From Symsagittifera roscoffensis (taxonomy: Eukaryota > Xenacoelomorpha > Acoela > Convolutidae): a stretch of 64,000 nucleotides of DNA. A program made the translations under genes and the position numbers. Of this stretch, positions 1 to 10,535 are shown one piece after another; position 1 is the first letter of the stretch; every line of letters starts with the position of its first letter. Under the pieces are notes generated by a model that was not told where the DNA came from, did not search any database, and saw only the letters and a list, made by a program, of their open reading frames with translations. The stretch is from contig NC_087065.1 of NCBI RefSeq assembly GCF_963678635.1, forward strand, positions 50,476,452 to 50,540,451, read 5' to 3'.

Positions 1-1506
1 GCTCTCTCCACTCTCGAATTTTACATTTCAGACGGTTTTAACCAAAATCGCCCCCCTAAACGTACGGTACTGGCCACACTTGACTTATCTAAGGCTTTCG
101 ACATGGTGTGTCATCGCTCACTTGTGGAACTCGTTCATGACACTCCCCTCCCAAGAAGTCTAGTCCGCTGGCTAAGTAATTACCTTAATGGTCGACAGGC
201 TGCCACCTCATTCCGTGAACACACATCCCCCCATCGAATAATCCACTGTGGCGTACCCCAAGGTTCTGTTTTATCACCCACACTCTTCAATTTTTATGTC
301 CATGATGCACCGCCACCTCCCGATAATGTAAACCTTGTTTCGTATGCAGACGATTTCCACCCCTTCGCAAGCAGTTCCAATATTGATATCGCCTCAAACT
401 CCCTCAATAGCTACCTAAAAAGGCTCTACGATTTTTTCACCTCACGCAAACTAAGTTTCGCGTCCTCTAAAGGATCAGTTACACTTTTCTCCTCTTATAA
501 CAAAGAATTTAATAAAACACCTAGTGTTCTTTTAAATAACGAGGCGCTACCCCTAAACAAAAATCCAACAATCTTAGGGGTGACATTTGATCCAACACTT
601 TGTTTTGCCACTCACTGCAAACAATCCGCTGAAAAGGCCAGACGCAGGATCGGAATCCTGAAGGCATTAGCAGGATCAACCTGGGGTCACTCCAAAGAAA
701 CCCTCCTCCTAACTTTTAAAGCTTTAATTCGCCCCATACTTGACTATGCAGCCCCCGCATGGTCCCACGCATCAAGTAACACCTCCATAAATTGCCTGCA
801 GGTTGCCCAAAACCAATCCCTTCGCGTTGTTACTGGATCAAATCTAATGAGTTCAACTGCCCACCTGCACAGTGAATCTGAAATCCTAACGGTCAAAGAC
901 CACCATACCCTTCTGTCATCTCAATTTTTTATCTCTACCTATCGTTCCCACCATCCCATTAATTTTATACATTCACATCCCCCTCCTCCCCGTCTACTTC
1001 GCCCCTCAATTATAAGCTGCTTCAAAGAAGACACCCAGAAAATTTTAACCGACTTTTCAGTCTACGCAAACCACCCTCTAGTTCTGGACGACCGAGACGA
1101 AGTCTCCACTTTTATTTTTAACTACTACAAACCAATTTTAAAAGACAACCATACCTCCCTTGTAACCAAGTTCCTAGCCGAAACCCCTCCGTCTAAAGTT
1201 ATTTGTATCCCTCCCCCAAAGATTGACCCCTCTGAAAAATCTCTCCCACGTCCCACGCGCTGTAAGCTCTCCCAACTCCGGTCTGGCTACAGCCGGCTCC
1301 TTAACACTTACCTATCCCGCCTCGACAGCTCCATCTCCCACCTTTGCCCAACCTGTTCCCTTGCCCCCCACACAACATGTCACCTTTTCAACTGCTCCCA
1401 AAACCCCTCCCCACTCACCCCAGCAGACCTGTGGCTTCGGCCGGTAGAGGTTGCTAAGTTCCTTGACCTGGAGACAGAAGAGCCCAACCCGACCCGCGTG
1501 GGCTAA
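1..1506 (+). CDS. Non-LTR retrotransposon reverse transcriptase, 3' part (Jockey/I-like), truncated by window edge
   Basis: The reading frame is open from base 1, so the N-terminal endonuclease and RT fingers lie outside the window. Visible RT motifs in order are a catalytic-aspartate block DLSKAFD (bases 85-105), CGVPQGSVLSP (about 247-279) and YADD (about 343-354). A C-terminal Cys/His stretch with CPTC and HLF, then a DLW..P motif (about 1345-1470), follows. That C-terminal arrangement is common in Jockey/I-type ORF2 proteins. The frame is uninterrupted for about 500 codons and stops immediately before an (AAC)n tail, so this looks like the 3' end of a relatively young copy. The product would make cDNA on nicked chromosomal target DNA. 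The clade assignment is from motif memory and is less certain than the RT call. Confidence 0.85.
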   Translation, partial: ALSTLEFYISDGFNQNRPPKRTVLATLDLSKAFDMVCHRSLVELVHDTPLPRSLVRWLSNYLNGRQAATSFREHTSPHRIIHCGVPQGSVLSPTLFNFYVHDAPPPPDNVNLVSYADDFHPFASSSNIDIASNSLNSYLKRLYDFFTSRKLSFASSKGSVTLFSSYNKEFNKTPSVLLNNEALPLNKNPTILGVTFDPTLCFATHCKQSAEKARRRIGILKALAGSTWGHSKETLLLTFKALIRPILDYAAPAWSHASSNTSINCLQVAQNQSLRVVTGSNLMSSTAHLHSESEILTVKDHHTLLSSQFFISTYRSHHPINFIHSHPPPPRLLRPSIISCFKEDTQKILTDFSVYANHPLVLDDRDEVSTFIFNYYKPILKDNHTSLVTKFLAETPPSKVICIPPPKIDPSEKSLPRPTRCKLSQLRSGYSRLLNTYLSRLDSSISHLCPTCSLAPHTTCHLFNCSQNPSPLTPADLWLRPVEVAKFLDLETEEPNPTRVG

Positions 1507-1523
1507 CAACAACAACAACAACG
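1503..1523 (+). repeat. (AAC)n 3' tail of the non-LTR element
   Basis: Six AAC units follow directly on the stop codon of the RT ORF. Short microsatellite tails in place of poly(A) are typical of Jockey/I/CR1-type elements. The nested RT element at 17.3-19.0 kb ends in the same (CAA)n repeat. Confidence 0.7.
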
Positions 1524-1538
1524 AAATGTTATTAGGTT

Positions 1539-1916
1539 AAATCCAAACAAGCTAAACAGAAAAAAATTATCAAAACGTGTGATTTTTTACAAGCAGAAAT
1601 TTAGAAAGAACTGATTTTTTCCCCCAAAAAATTCAATGAGCTATTATTTTGAATCGATTAGCAACAAAAATTCCTAGAAATTACGAGGACTTAAAACAAA
1701 AAATTAGGAACTCAATCCAAGCAAGTTAAGCCGAAAAAAAACTATCCAAACGTGGGAATTGTTTACTAACAGAAAATATAGAAACAACTGACTTTTCCCC
1801 GAAAGTTCAAATTGCCATTATTTTGATACGATTAGCAATTAGAAATTATGAGGACTTCATACGAAAAATTATCAGAAACTAAATCAAAACAAGTTAAGCC
1901 AAAAAAACTATCCAGT
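1539..1916. repeat. Diverged tandem repeat, unit about 170 bp, 2.2 copies
   Basis: The segment beginning near 1539 recurs near 1712 and, partially, near 1880. All copies share the AA-CAAG-TAA-C core followed by an A-run and an ACTATC-like word. The periods are about 173 and 168 bp. The copies are AT-rich, have no open frame and lie just downstream of the retroelement tail. Confidence 0.6.
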
Positions 1917-2994
1917 AAAAAATGCTGAAGAAAAAACTGTCGTCTACTTCGACTTTTTTCGCTATCAGAAAAATTTGGTTTATTAAAACGAAACGCCTAA
2001 ATTACAATAACCTTCTTTGACTTGAACTGCAAATGAGAGAAAAATCGCTATACAGGACAAGAACAAATCATTTAGTGTACTCAAAATAAATAGCGAAAAT
2101 GAACGAAACTTGTTAACTTGAAATAAAAAACTGATTTCGAGCTAAAACTGAAAAAAAGAGGTAATTTGTGATCCGTGAGTTAAAAAGACCTCTTAAACAC
2201 GAATTTTTTGTTTAGAGAATTTTTCGTTCAACAATAATATATAAACTTTATTGAAGCAAAATAAGACTCAATTAAAGAAAAAACATCGAAAATTATACCT
2301 CGAAAACTTCGAATAAACTCATGACTTCAATTACATTGGCATCAATTACATTCACATAAGGAGAACAGCATGCCACTCAAGAAGTATCGAGCAAAAGTTT
2401 TGAAAAAAGCTATATTGGAAAGACAAAAAACAACAATAAAAACTTCATGATTTAAAAAAAAATTTTAAAGGTCGGAGAAGTGATTTTAAAACTTCCAAAC
2501 CTAGTGAAGATGAGTCAAAATTAAAAAACAACTAGAAATAAATAAAGAAAACATTAGGTAAAAAAGCCGAAAGAAATCAAGCCGACACTTAGTAAGCTGA
2601 AAAACAGCCGAAATACTTTCAATAAAAAAATCATACAGAAAAATCTTGCATCTACCACGTACAAAGCACGCTCTAGCCCTATATAGGCATCACAAAGAAG
2701 AAGCATTTTTGCAACTTTACCATTTCAAACTTGCTTCGAAATGTACTAATCTGTGAACAAAGTTATTTTCGGGAAAGAACTCTAGTACCCGGTTGCTATA
2801 CCATTGCTTATCGGAAGGGTAATTATAATTCAAGTTGACGATGAGCACATATAACCTATAACTAGACGACTACAAAATGATGAAAAATTTGTTTATTTTA
2901 ATTTTGGTCTTAACGCCAAGGCTTTCAGGCAACAACATATTTTTAGACACAACACAATTTTCAGACATTAATTTGAGCAGTTTTAAAGGAAGAC
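1917..2994. other. AT-rich non-coding stretch
   Basis: I see no coding frame of note, RNA gene or clear repeat here. The sequence is A-rich with scattered short oligo-A runs. Confidence 0.5.
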
Positions 2995-3154
2995 TTTCTA
3001 AGGCAAAAAATTGATCCTATTTGATTTGAAAATCAATCAGATTTATTCACACTATTGACAGCAGCACAAAGCTGCTCCTTGTGCTGCTGTCATTAGTGTG
3101 CATGATTCTGATTGATTTTCTAATCAATTAGGATCAATTATTTTTTCTTAGAAA
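2995..3154. repeat. Near-perfect 160-bp inverted repeat (palindromic element)
   Basis: The left arm from 2995 (TTTCTAAG...) is complementary to the right arm ending at 3154 (...CTTAGAAA), centred near 3074. Both arms contain TTGATCCTA, GAAAATCAATCAGA, a CACACTA-TGACAGCAGCACA block and only a few mismatches. The central loop is only a few bases (GCTGCTC region). No coding capacity is present. It fits a small foldback/MITE-like element or a strong cruciform-forming palindrome. Confidence 0.8.
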
Positions 3155-3330
3155 TTCTAACTCTATATGCCTAATTTTTCAAGGGGAATACTGAAATTAG
3201 AAAAAAAAACTTTTGAATGTCTATGATTCCAGGATCGAAAGCAGAATTTTACGCTTTCGAGGCCACAAGAAAGCAGCTTTATAAAGTGAAAAAATAAAAA
3301 CTAGAAATAAGCTCTGATTTAATAAAAATT

Positions 3331-3406
3331 TGCTACGTATCGGGTTCGAAACTGCGACTTCGAGATTTGAAGTCTCACGTTCTGCCCGCTCGGCCACAAG
3401 CTCATA
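3331..3406 (-). pseudogene. tRNA-like sequence (SINE head or tRNA-Ser/Leu pseudogene)
   Basis: Read on the minus strand there is a type-II-tRNA-like A box (TGGCCGAGCGG), a five-pair anticodon stem closing a seven-base loop CTTCAAA, and a B-box-like TTTCGAACCC. The acceptor ends do not pair, and the D and T stems are mismatched, so this is not a working tRNA. The loop would present TCA in the anticodon position, one change from a serine TGA anticodon. It is likely a SINE head or a decayed gene. Confidence 0.4.
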
Positions 3407-4780
3407 ACAACCCACAAACACTAGTAACAAATGAAGCAGCTACATATGCTAACAAAATGCCGATGCTATGCAGCAAAAGTGGCAACATATACAAATAGAC
3501 ACAATTAGGCATGTAAAAATTTGGAATACAACAATACTCGAAAACCAAATTACGCTCAAAATAAGAACTTAAAAAATATTGCGAGATGTATTGAGTTAAA
3601 AAATTTCTGAAATCGAGTTTTTATTATTGTACTGATATTTGAAGCAAATAGCTGTTTTTGGTTCATTTGAATAATGAGAACTGCATCAAATGAGTTTAAA
3701 TGAGTTAACTTATAAGTAATCGAATGTCAGTTCACATGCTATCAAAAAATTGTGAAGGTGCCCCAAAAGTGGCAAAAATATTTGCTACTTAGGTTAGAAA
3801 ACAAAGAATAGTACTAAAAAACTACCTCAATAAAGTTTGCAAGTTTAAATAAATCGTAAGCATCGAGTTCAAATGCCGTTTAAAATTTGTGATATAAAAG
3901 CTTCCTTCCAAAAAATATCCTACTTCCTTTTGATTAACAATCCCAAAAACAAATTTTTCGCTGAGACGAACTTGAAGCACTATCGTTCCCATCAAAATTA
4001 AATAATTAGAAGAAAAGTTTGTAGCAAGCCAACAGAAGACAGGAACCAAAAAATGCATTTTTCAATTTTGAATTTCGATTGTGTAAACTATACGCAGCCA
4101 ATTGTTTTTTTTTCACATTCAAAAACTGTGGTGTTTAGCCCTCTGCAACTAGCACTGGAGAAAGTTATGTAATTGGTAAGTATGTAATTAAACCAGTTTG
4201 AGGTCGAAAAACAATATAAAGGAGCCACAGTAGTTTTAATGGACATTTGAACGAAAATCATATGCCGCGTGTATAATACATGCAATTTACATCACGTTTT
4301 GAAATCAATGAGCACAATTATTTAGGGGGGAAAAGGTCAAGCACGTGGTTGCAAAACACTTATTCCATTCGTAACACTTGTAGAGTATTAATAAAATTTC
4401 TAAGTCCAATCTATCGTTAGAATTAGAGTGAGCTTTACACAAAATTGACTCAGCAATGGATCTCGATTTCAAGTTCGGTTTAGATGAAAGAAACCAAAAA
4501 AGTAACCTATATCTATCTATGTTAAACAACAAAAAGTGGCATCCTCAATGTTTTTCAGGAAAGATTTCAACTATTTCCCATCTCAAAGCAGACATGAATT
4601 AGCATCCTATACTTTGGTCGATATTAAGGCTTAAACTTGAATTATTTCTCGTGATTTTGGCATCCTAATTGTTGTGATAAACTTATGAAATAGTTTCTGA
4701 GATGGAGATGAACGCTGTTGATGCTGACTGTACTCAAGCCGATTTACCAGCACTAAAATTTGAAGACCAAACCCCAATTT
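3407..4780. other. AT-rich non-coding stretch
   Basis: Only short frames without recognisable motifs occur here. No RNA gene or repeat was seen. Confidence 0.45.
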
Positions 4781-6000
4781 AAAACTCATCGAAGAGGACA
4801 CCATGTATTGAGCTTGGTGCGTGCGCAGAGCTGACTGACTGACTTCGACAATTTTGAAATATCCAAGAAAATGGAACATGCTATTTCAATGTCCGTAAAT
4901 CTGGTGATGCCAAAATAACTAGAACATATCAAAGAAAAAAAAGTCGTAATTGAGGCGGCAATTGGAAGCGCAATATCAAGCATGAAAGATGAAGTGATGG
5001 GATGGCCAAAGAAGAGACTTCAAAGCAGGGGAAAAGACAAACTTTGAGCACCTGGTCAGAAGGGGAGCTATTAGACACCTACAATCATCACGATCATAGG
5101 CCTCTCGGAAAATTGTTGCTAAGATGGAAGAATTGAATCAATGGAAACAACGATCAAATGAGTGATAAGTATAGAGAATGCGGTTAGACTGATGCAAAAT
5201 TGGCTCATTACGATATCTCAATTGTGCTCCCATCAAGATCGGCCAGTGACAAAACTGTGGTTGTTAATTCTATTGAGGCGAATTAAAAAGGTGGATCTGC
5301 AGCGGAAAAACAAGCAACCTGTCCGATTGACGGTCTTACAGATGACATTTTTTTTAACACTTACGCTCAGCTTGGGTAAAATTCGTAAAAATGAAGAGAA
5401 AGAATTGGGTCGAAATGAACGAGAGATGGCATTTTACTTTTCATCTGGAAGTACAATAAAAAAAACTTATAAGACTAGTGCGCTTTCTGAAGTTGAGAGT
5501 TTACTAAACTGCACTACTGAGATTGTACTGAATTGCTTCAACGGTGTTTTTCGGCTTATCAAGAAAAAGGAGTTTCAGAGAATTATAATAACTAAATCCA
5601 GCGGTGTTAATGCTAATGTTAATTTTCTTTCCAATCTTTGGTCTATTTAAAAACACAACGAGGACTTAGAAGCACATCTGAGTAATCTGGAGTCTCCTAT
5701 TCGTAGTTTTTGCTTTACAAGAACTTGGCTAAATTAAATAGATCATATCATTATTTTAAATGAAAGAGTTTTGAAACCGCAGTATCAAATAGCAGAAAAT
5801 CAATTGGCTGCCAATTAATGGTTCAACTAGACGTAAAAAGAAAAAGAAATAATTATTTTCGTTGACTATGTAACACCTCGTTTTGGTTAAAAGGCAAATT
5901 TTTGAAACTTTGAATAAAGAGTTGGAGCTACTGGCGTGAAGAAATACACCAACTATCCAAGCAGGTCAATTCAATATCAATTCACTTCAAAACAACAATC
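4780..6000 (+). pseudogene. Probable decayed CR1-like non-LTR element (ORF1 then start of ORF2)
   Basis: Over about 4900-5450 the three forward frames, read in pieces, give fragments typical of non-LTR ORF1 proteins: a GLSENC-like strand, an ISIENAVRL helix and a KKVDLQRKNK motif, with arginine-rich neighbours. Around 5655-5760 a frame resembles the start of an APE endonuclease: a DLEAHLSNLE helix, then a TRTWL motif where such elements have a TETWL. All pieces are separated by stops and shifts. One 162-codon frame (5162-5650) is open but matches nothing as a whole. The call rests on short motifs only and could be wrong. Confidence 0.35.
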
Positions 6001-6395
6001 TTCAGCAAGGACATCTAAATTCAAATCTTAGAGTTAAGATAAATTCAGGTATAAATTAAGGTTAAATTCAGCCAATGATTTCGATAGTTTGAACAAATCA
6101 GCAGCTAGCATCAGCGATACATCCGAAATTTGTTTTGACCATTCTGTGACCAAAAATTTAGAAAGCAGAGAAACTTAAGTGCTGGAAGATGAATGTTTTT
6201 CTCATTAATATCCCGTTTTTTTTGCAATCTGTTTTTCTAATAAAAACGTATGGTCAAAATTATGCATATCGTGATATTTCTTTTCTGAAGGAAAGATATC
6301 TAAATAGTAGTGAAAGATATCTAACATAGGCGCTACGCGCAATACACCGAAGGCATAGAAACTGAAGCAAAAACCAAACAACTTGAACAACTAAT

Positions 6396-7165
6396 AATTG
6401 AAGAATAACAGTTCTAGAACAAAAAATCGTACTAATACATGTATACACCAAAATTTTGCTATATCGAGAAAGAGCCTGAAATAACAGTTCTAGAACTAAA
6501 AATCGTACTAACACATGTATAGGTTAAATTTTTGATATATCAACGAAGATCATAAAATAACACTTCTAGAACTAAAAATCGTACTAACACATGTATACAC
6601 CAAAATTTTACTATATTGACAAAGAGCCTGAAATAACAGTTCGTGAGCTAAAAATCGTACGAACACATGTATACACCAAAATTTTGCTATATTGGCAAAG
6701 ATCATGAAATAACAGTTCGAGAGCTAAAAATCGTACTAACACATGTATACGTCAAATTTTTGCTATATTGACAAAGATCATGGAATAACAGTTCTAGAGC
6801 TAAAAATCGTACTAACACATGTATACACCAAAATTTTGCTATATTGACAAAGATCATGGAATAACAGTTCGAGAACTAAAAATGGTACTAACACATGTAT
6901 ACAATAAAATTTTGATATATTGACAAAGATCATGAAATAACAGTTCGAGAACTAAAAATCGTAATAACACATGTATACACTAAAATTTTGATATATTGAC
7001 ATAGATCATAAAATAACAGTTCGAGAACTAAAAATGGTACTAACACATGTATACGCTAAAATATTGCTATATTGACGAAGAGCCTGAAATAACAATTCTA
7101 GAGCTAAAATCGTACTAACACATGTATACACCAATATTTTGCTATATCGACAAAGAGCCTGAATA
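6396..7165. repeat. 76-bp satellite, about 10 units
   Basis: Ten consecutive units of 74-78 bp start near 6406, 6481, 6556, 6632, 6708, 6785, 6861, 6936, 7014 and 7088. Each has the order AATAACAGTTC-NN-GA, CTAAAAATCGTACTAACAC, ATGTATAC and AATTTTGCTATATTGAC. The word after AACA is usually GTTCTAGAAC or GTTCGAGAAC, a perfect 10-bp palindrome, although several units end in AGC instead. ACATGT and GTATAC are two further 6-bp palindromes in every unit. Confidence 0.9.
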
Positions 7166-8060
7166 AACAATAAAAAAATAAATCAATACATAAATAAATA
7201 AATACATACATAAATAAATAAATAAATAAATAAACGCAAAACTGAAATGTACAAATAATTAAATTAACATGAAAAAATATATATCTCATGAACAAATAAC
7301 CAAACAAACAGACATATAATATAAATAAATGAAAGTAAATGAATTAAATAAATACACATACATAAATAATAAAAGCAAAACTAAATGAAAGAAAGAATAA
7401 TTAAATAAATATAGAAATAAATATCAACAAATAAACAAAACACACCTGATAAATAAATAAGCAATAAAAAAATAAATCAATACATAAATAAATAAATAAA
7501 TACATAAATGAATACATAAATAAATAAATATATAAATAAATAAAAGCAAAAGTGAAATGTACAAATAATTAAATAGACATGAAAAAATATATATGAACAA
7601 ATACCCAAACAAACAGACCCATAATATGAATAAATGAAAATAAATAAATGAAATAAATACACATACATAAATAATAAAAGCAAAACTAAATGAAAGAAAG
7701 AATAATTAAATAAATATAGAAATAAATATCAACAAATAAACAAAACACACCTGATAAATAAATAAGCAATAAAAAAATAAATCAATACATAAATAAATAA
7801 ATAAATACATAAATACATAAATAAATAAATAAATAAATAAATAAAAGCAAAAGTGAAATCTACAAATAATTAAATAGACATGAAAAAATATATATGAACA
7901 AATAACCAAACAAACAGATCCATAATATAAATAAATGAAAATAAATAAATTAAATAAATACACACGCAGAAATAATAAAAGCAAAACTAAATGAAAGAAA
8001 GAATAATTAAATAAAAAAACAAAACACGTGATAAAAATAAACAAAAATAAATATGTACAT
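7166..8060. repeat. ATAA-rich tandem repeat, unit about 300 bp, three copies
   Basis: The block beginning CAATAAAAAAATAAATCAATAC occurs near 7168, 7462 and 7767. Each is followed by a variable (ATAA)n run, GCAAAA-TGAAAT-TACAAATAATTAAAT, AACAAATA-CCAAACAAACAGA, more (AAAT)n, and GCAAAACTAAATGAAAGAAAG. The copies are about 294 and 305 bp apart, and the simple-repeat segments vary in length between copies. Long open frames on the minus strand here (rich in Y, L, F and I) are artefacts of the ATAA repeat. Confidence 0.85.
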
Positions 8061-9687
8061 ACATTAATTATAAATAAATATAAGCAAACTAAACATAATT
8101 AAATAAATAGAAGAACAGATAATTAAATAAATAAAGATGCACAAATAAAGAAACAAACATACGCAATCACGTGACATAGCGCGATATAGTCCAGCCCACA
8201 TGATAATTGATAACTGTGGACGTTATTTATCGACACTTGACAACAGACAACATTAAAAAAAAAACCCGTTACACGATACCATAACACCTTGACTAAAGTC
8301 TTCGGTGTAAAAATATAGAAAGACATGTAAAATGCTCCAGGTTTACTTATCAACCTACTCGTCCAGGATGTTTTTTCAACTAGTTCAAACGACCAGACAT
8401 TTTCAAACCCACCTGCATGTGTATTCAAGGAAACTGCCTCGGTCGGAGCTCACTTACCTGAAAGAATGGGGCGGAGGAGACTTTCACGCCAAGATTATCG
8501 ATCGGAGCATAGACGTCAAAGCTTATGATCTTGTAAACACTTCAAGGCGACACTGTACATGCGAGAGGAGCATAGTATACCGTTACTGGCATATTGTTTT
8601 GTTGATACTATTCACTTTTTTTAGATACATTAGATGTTATTTACTAGAGCGGGTGTCGGCTTTCTTCGACTTAGGGATGTTTGGGTTAGATGTTCAACCT
8701 TTATCCTTCAGCTGATATCTTCATTAAAAAGTGAGCATCAATTTATATTACTATTTCTTAACTAGCCCCTTGTTGTATAAATTCAGTTTTAAAAGTGAGT
8801 TAGCTATTGTTTACATTAAGCGAATATCAGTTTAAGATACCATTGGCTTTACATATTGAAATTTCGTGGCCTTACGAATTTAAATTTCACGGAAACTTAA
8901 AGCAACTAACTAACTGACGTCTATTTAGTGACGTCACAAGGAGTATCATCAGCGGCAGTTGATAATGCGACTCTGAGTTTTATATCTTTTAAATAAGTTA
9001 CTGCTACAGTGATTATATTTTTGTAGACAATTTTTCAAAATCATTTGATGATTTTTTTTTTAGTAACTGAGTAACTGATGATGTCAGGAGGCTGACAAAA
9101 AAATTCAAAACTGAACCATTTAAACATTGAGCCTTGTGTTTAGGGTAACAGATAAAACGTAGGCATTGTGGAAAAACTCAATTAAAATCACACGACAAAT
9201 TAAAAACAATCAAACTAGACATTAAACAATTAATTCGAGCAGTATCATGAGCCAGGGATTCAAATTTGAATCAAAATAAAGAAATCCTAAAATATCTCGC
9301 ACATTTGTAAAAACACGCTTCAATTAAAAGTGCACTTTCTTCACTAATCATATCATCCATCTAAATTTATTATATGAAATAAACATTAATAGCTTTTAAC
9401 AAGCATTACTCTTAACCCATTCGAGTCATTTGTTTATCAGGGAAAAGCACAACGCTGGAGCAGTATCTTTTTCGTTGCTTTACAGATGAGCTTCATGTGA
9501 CTTACTCATGGCCATCAAACTAACACAGACCAAAACACATTAACACTAATTGATTTAAAAATGGAGAACTGAAAACTGCGATCCTAATGTGATTTTTCAA
9601 AATAATTGTCAATACTAATATCTAATGTTTTTGAGCAGATGGGTAATGAAGTCAATGCACTTTGTCACAGTTACTGAGCTGAAGACT
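8061..9687. other. Mostly non-coding; one unassigned 127-codon frame
   Basis: The first 100 bases continue the AT-rich repeat fringe. A plus-strand frame at 8332-8715 lies in slightly more GC-rich DNA (TGCATG, GGGGCGGAGGAG), but I recognise no domain in it and see no convincing splice context. A perfect TGACGTCA (CRE-type octamer) sits at about 8929-8936. No further structure was seen up to the securin-like gene. Confidence 0.4.
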
Positions 9688-10518
9688 TTATAAGTTGAGA
9701 AGTTCAGTAATATCAATATCCATAAGATTTTTCTCGGTTTCGCTCATAAGAGAACTAAAGAAGTCTTCCTCCAAAGGAATTGGAGCTATAAAATTTAAGT
9801 CCATCGTATTATCAGTCTTGGTTGCAGAAGCAAGAAACTCGTCAATTTCCCGGTCGAACGAAGACATATTGGGTACGGGTGACATTGGTTCTACATGAGG
9901 CTCCTCTTTGCACAGATCGACGTCATAATCACTTGTGAGCCAATCTTCAAGTCCGTTATCACATGAACCAAAAACCTCTTTCTCCATACTATAGTCCAAT
10001 GGATCTGTTGTTTTACTATTCTCGGAGGCAGTCCCAATTTCGAAAACAGTCTCATCACTTTCAACACTATCAGCCAAGAAACTTATTTCTGCTAGATGTA
10101 CGGGTGACATAACTTTCAAAGAAGCCTCAGTTTCTTCTGGAATGGAATCAGGTCTTCTAGAGCAGACATCGTAGTTACTCTCCAAAAAATCAGTGAGGTG
10201 ATTATCAGGCTTCAACTGAAGTTCTTTTTCAATCATAAAACACGAGGAGGTTGAAATAGACGGTACCTTCTTGATGCTCGAAAAAACTGCAGTGTCTTTT
10301 TTACCTGACTTTTTGCAGTGACTTTGACCAAACCCTGGAGTTTTCGAAATTAGAATCTGCGCGCTCTTATTTGATGGAGTTACAACATTGTTAAACAGAT
10401 TTGATGAATCTCCCAACTTCCGCCTATTTCTCATCGGAGTTTGGATTCCATTCTCATCCACTCTCTTGCTTTGGCTTCTTGTTTCGCTCACAAATGGATT
10501 AAAGGTATTCATCGACAT
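9688..10518 (-). CDS. Securin-like APC/C-substrate candidate, 276 aa, single exon
   Basis: The intact 276-codon ORF has a basic N-terminal third and a very acidic C-terminal half, the charge layout of securins. Residues 32-40 (RRKLGDSSN) match the destruction-box consensus RxxLxxxxN exactly. They sit between TP motifs (27-28 and 47-48), with KTPGF at 59-63. No KEN box is present. The acidic half contains an internal duplication: residues 110-150 (FLESNYDV, then MSPV, then SFLAD) recur at 193-230 (WLTSDYDV, then PMSPV, then DEFLA). Securins inhibit separase until APC/C-driven destruction at anaphase, and their sequences diverge so fast that only this layout is usually conserved. It could instead be another D-box protein. 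The start is the first of two close ATGs and follows a pyrimidine-rich acceptor. Confidence 0.45.
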   Translation of the reverse strand: MSMNTFNPFVSETRSQSKRVDENGIQTPMRNRRKLGDSSNLFNNVVTPSNKSAQILISKTPGFGQSHCKKSGKKDTAVFSSIKKVPSISTSSCFMIEKELQLKPDNHLTDFLESNYDVCSRRPDSIPEETEASLKVMSPVHLAEISFLADSVESDETVFEIGTASENSKTTDPLDYSMEKEVFGSCDNGLEDWLTSDYDVDLCKEEPHVEPMSPVPNMSSFDREIDEFLASATKTDNTMDLNFIAPIPLEEDFFSSLMSETEKNLMDIDITELLNL

Positions 10519-10535
10519 ATTTTCTGGAAAAAAAT
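10519..10535 (-). promoter_or_regulatory. Splice-acceptor-like tract just upstream of the securin-like start
   Basis: On the minus strand a run of T followed by CCAG ends at 10524, five bases before the ATG. It could be the 3' splice site of a 5'UTR intron or a trans-splicing acceptor. I see no coding exon upstream that must join here. Confidence 0.45.

Noticed and set aside
3331-3406. A tRNA with anticodon TCA, which would read UGA
   Set aside because: The acceptor, D and T stems do not pair, so it is not a functional suppressor or selenocysteine tRNA. The coincidence with the gag-pol UGA is not evidence.
7104-8044. Minus-strand frames rich in Y, I, F and L that look like membrane proteins
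   Set aside because: They are translations of ATAA/AAAT simple repeats. The hydrophobic residues follow from TTA/TTT/TAT codons.
8332-8715. A 127-codon plus-strand gene
   Set aside because: No recognisable domain, biased composition or splice sites. The length is within what chance allows in this stretch.
8929-8936. CRE-type promoter element TGACGTCA
   Set aside because: A single octamer without an adjacent gene start. It is mentioned in the regional entry but not supported as a promoter.
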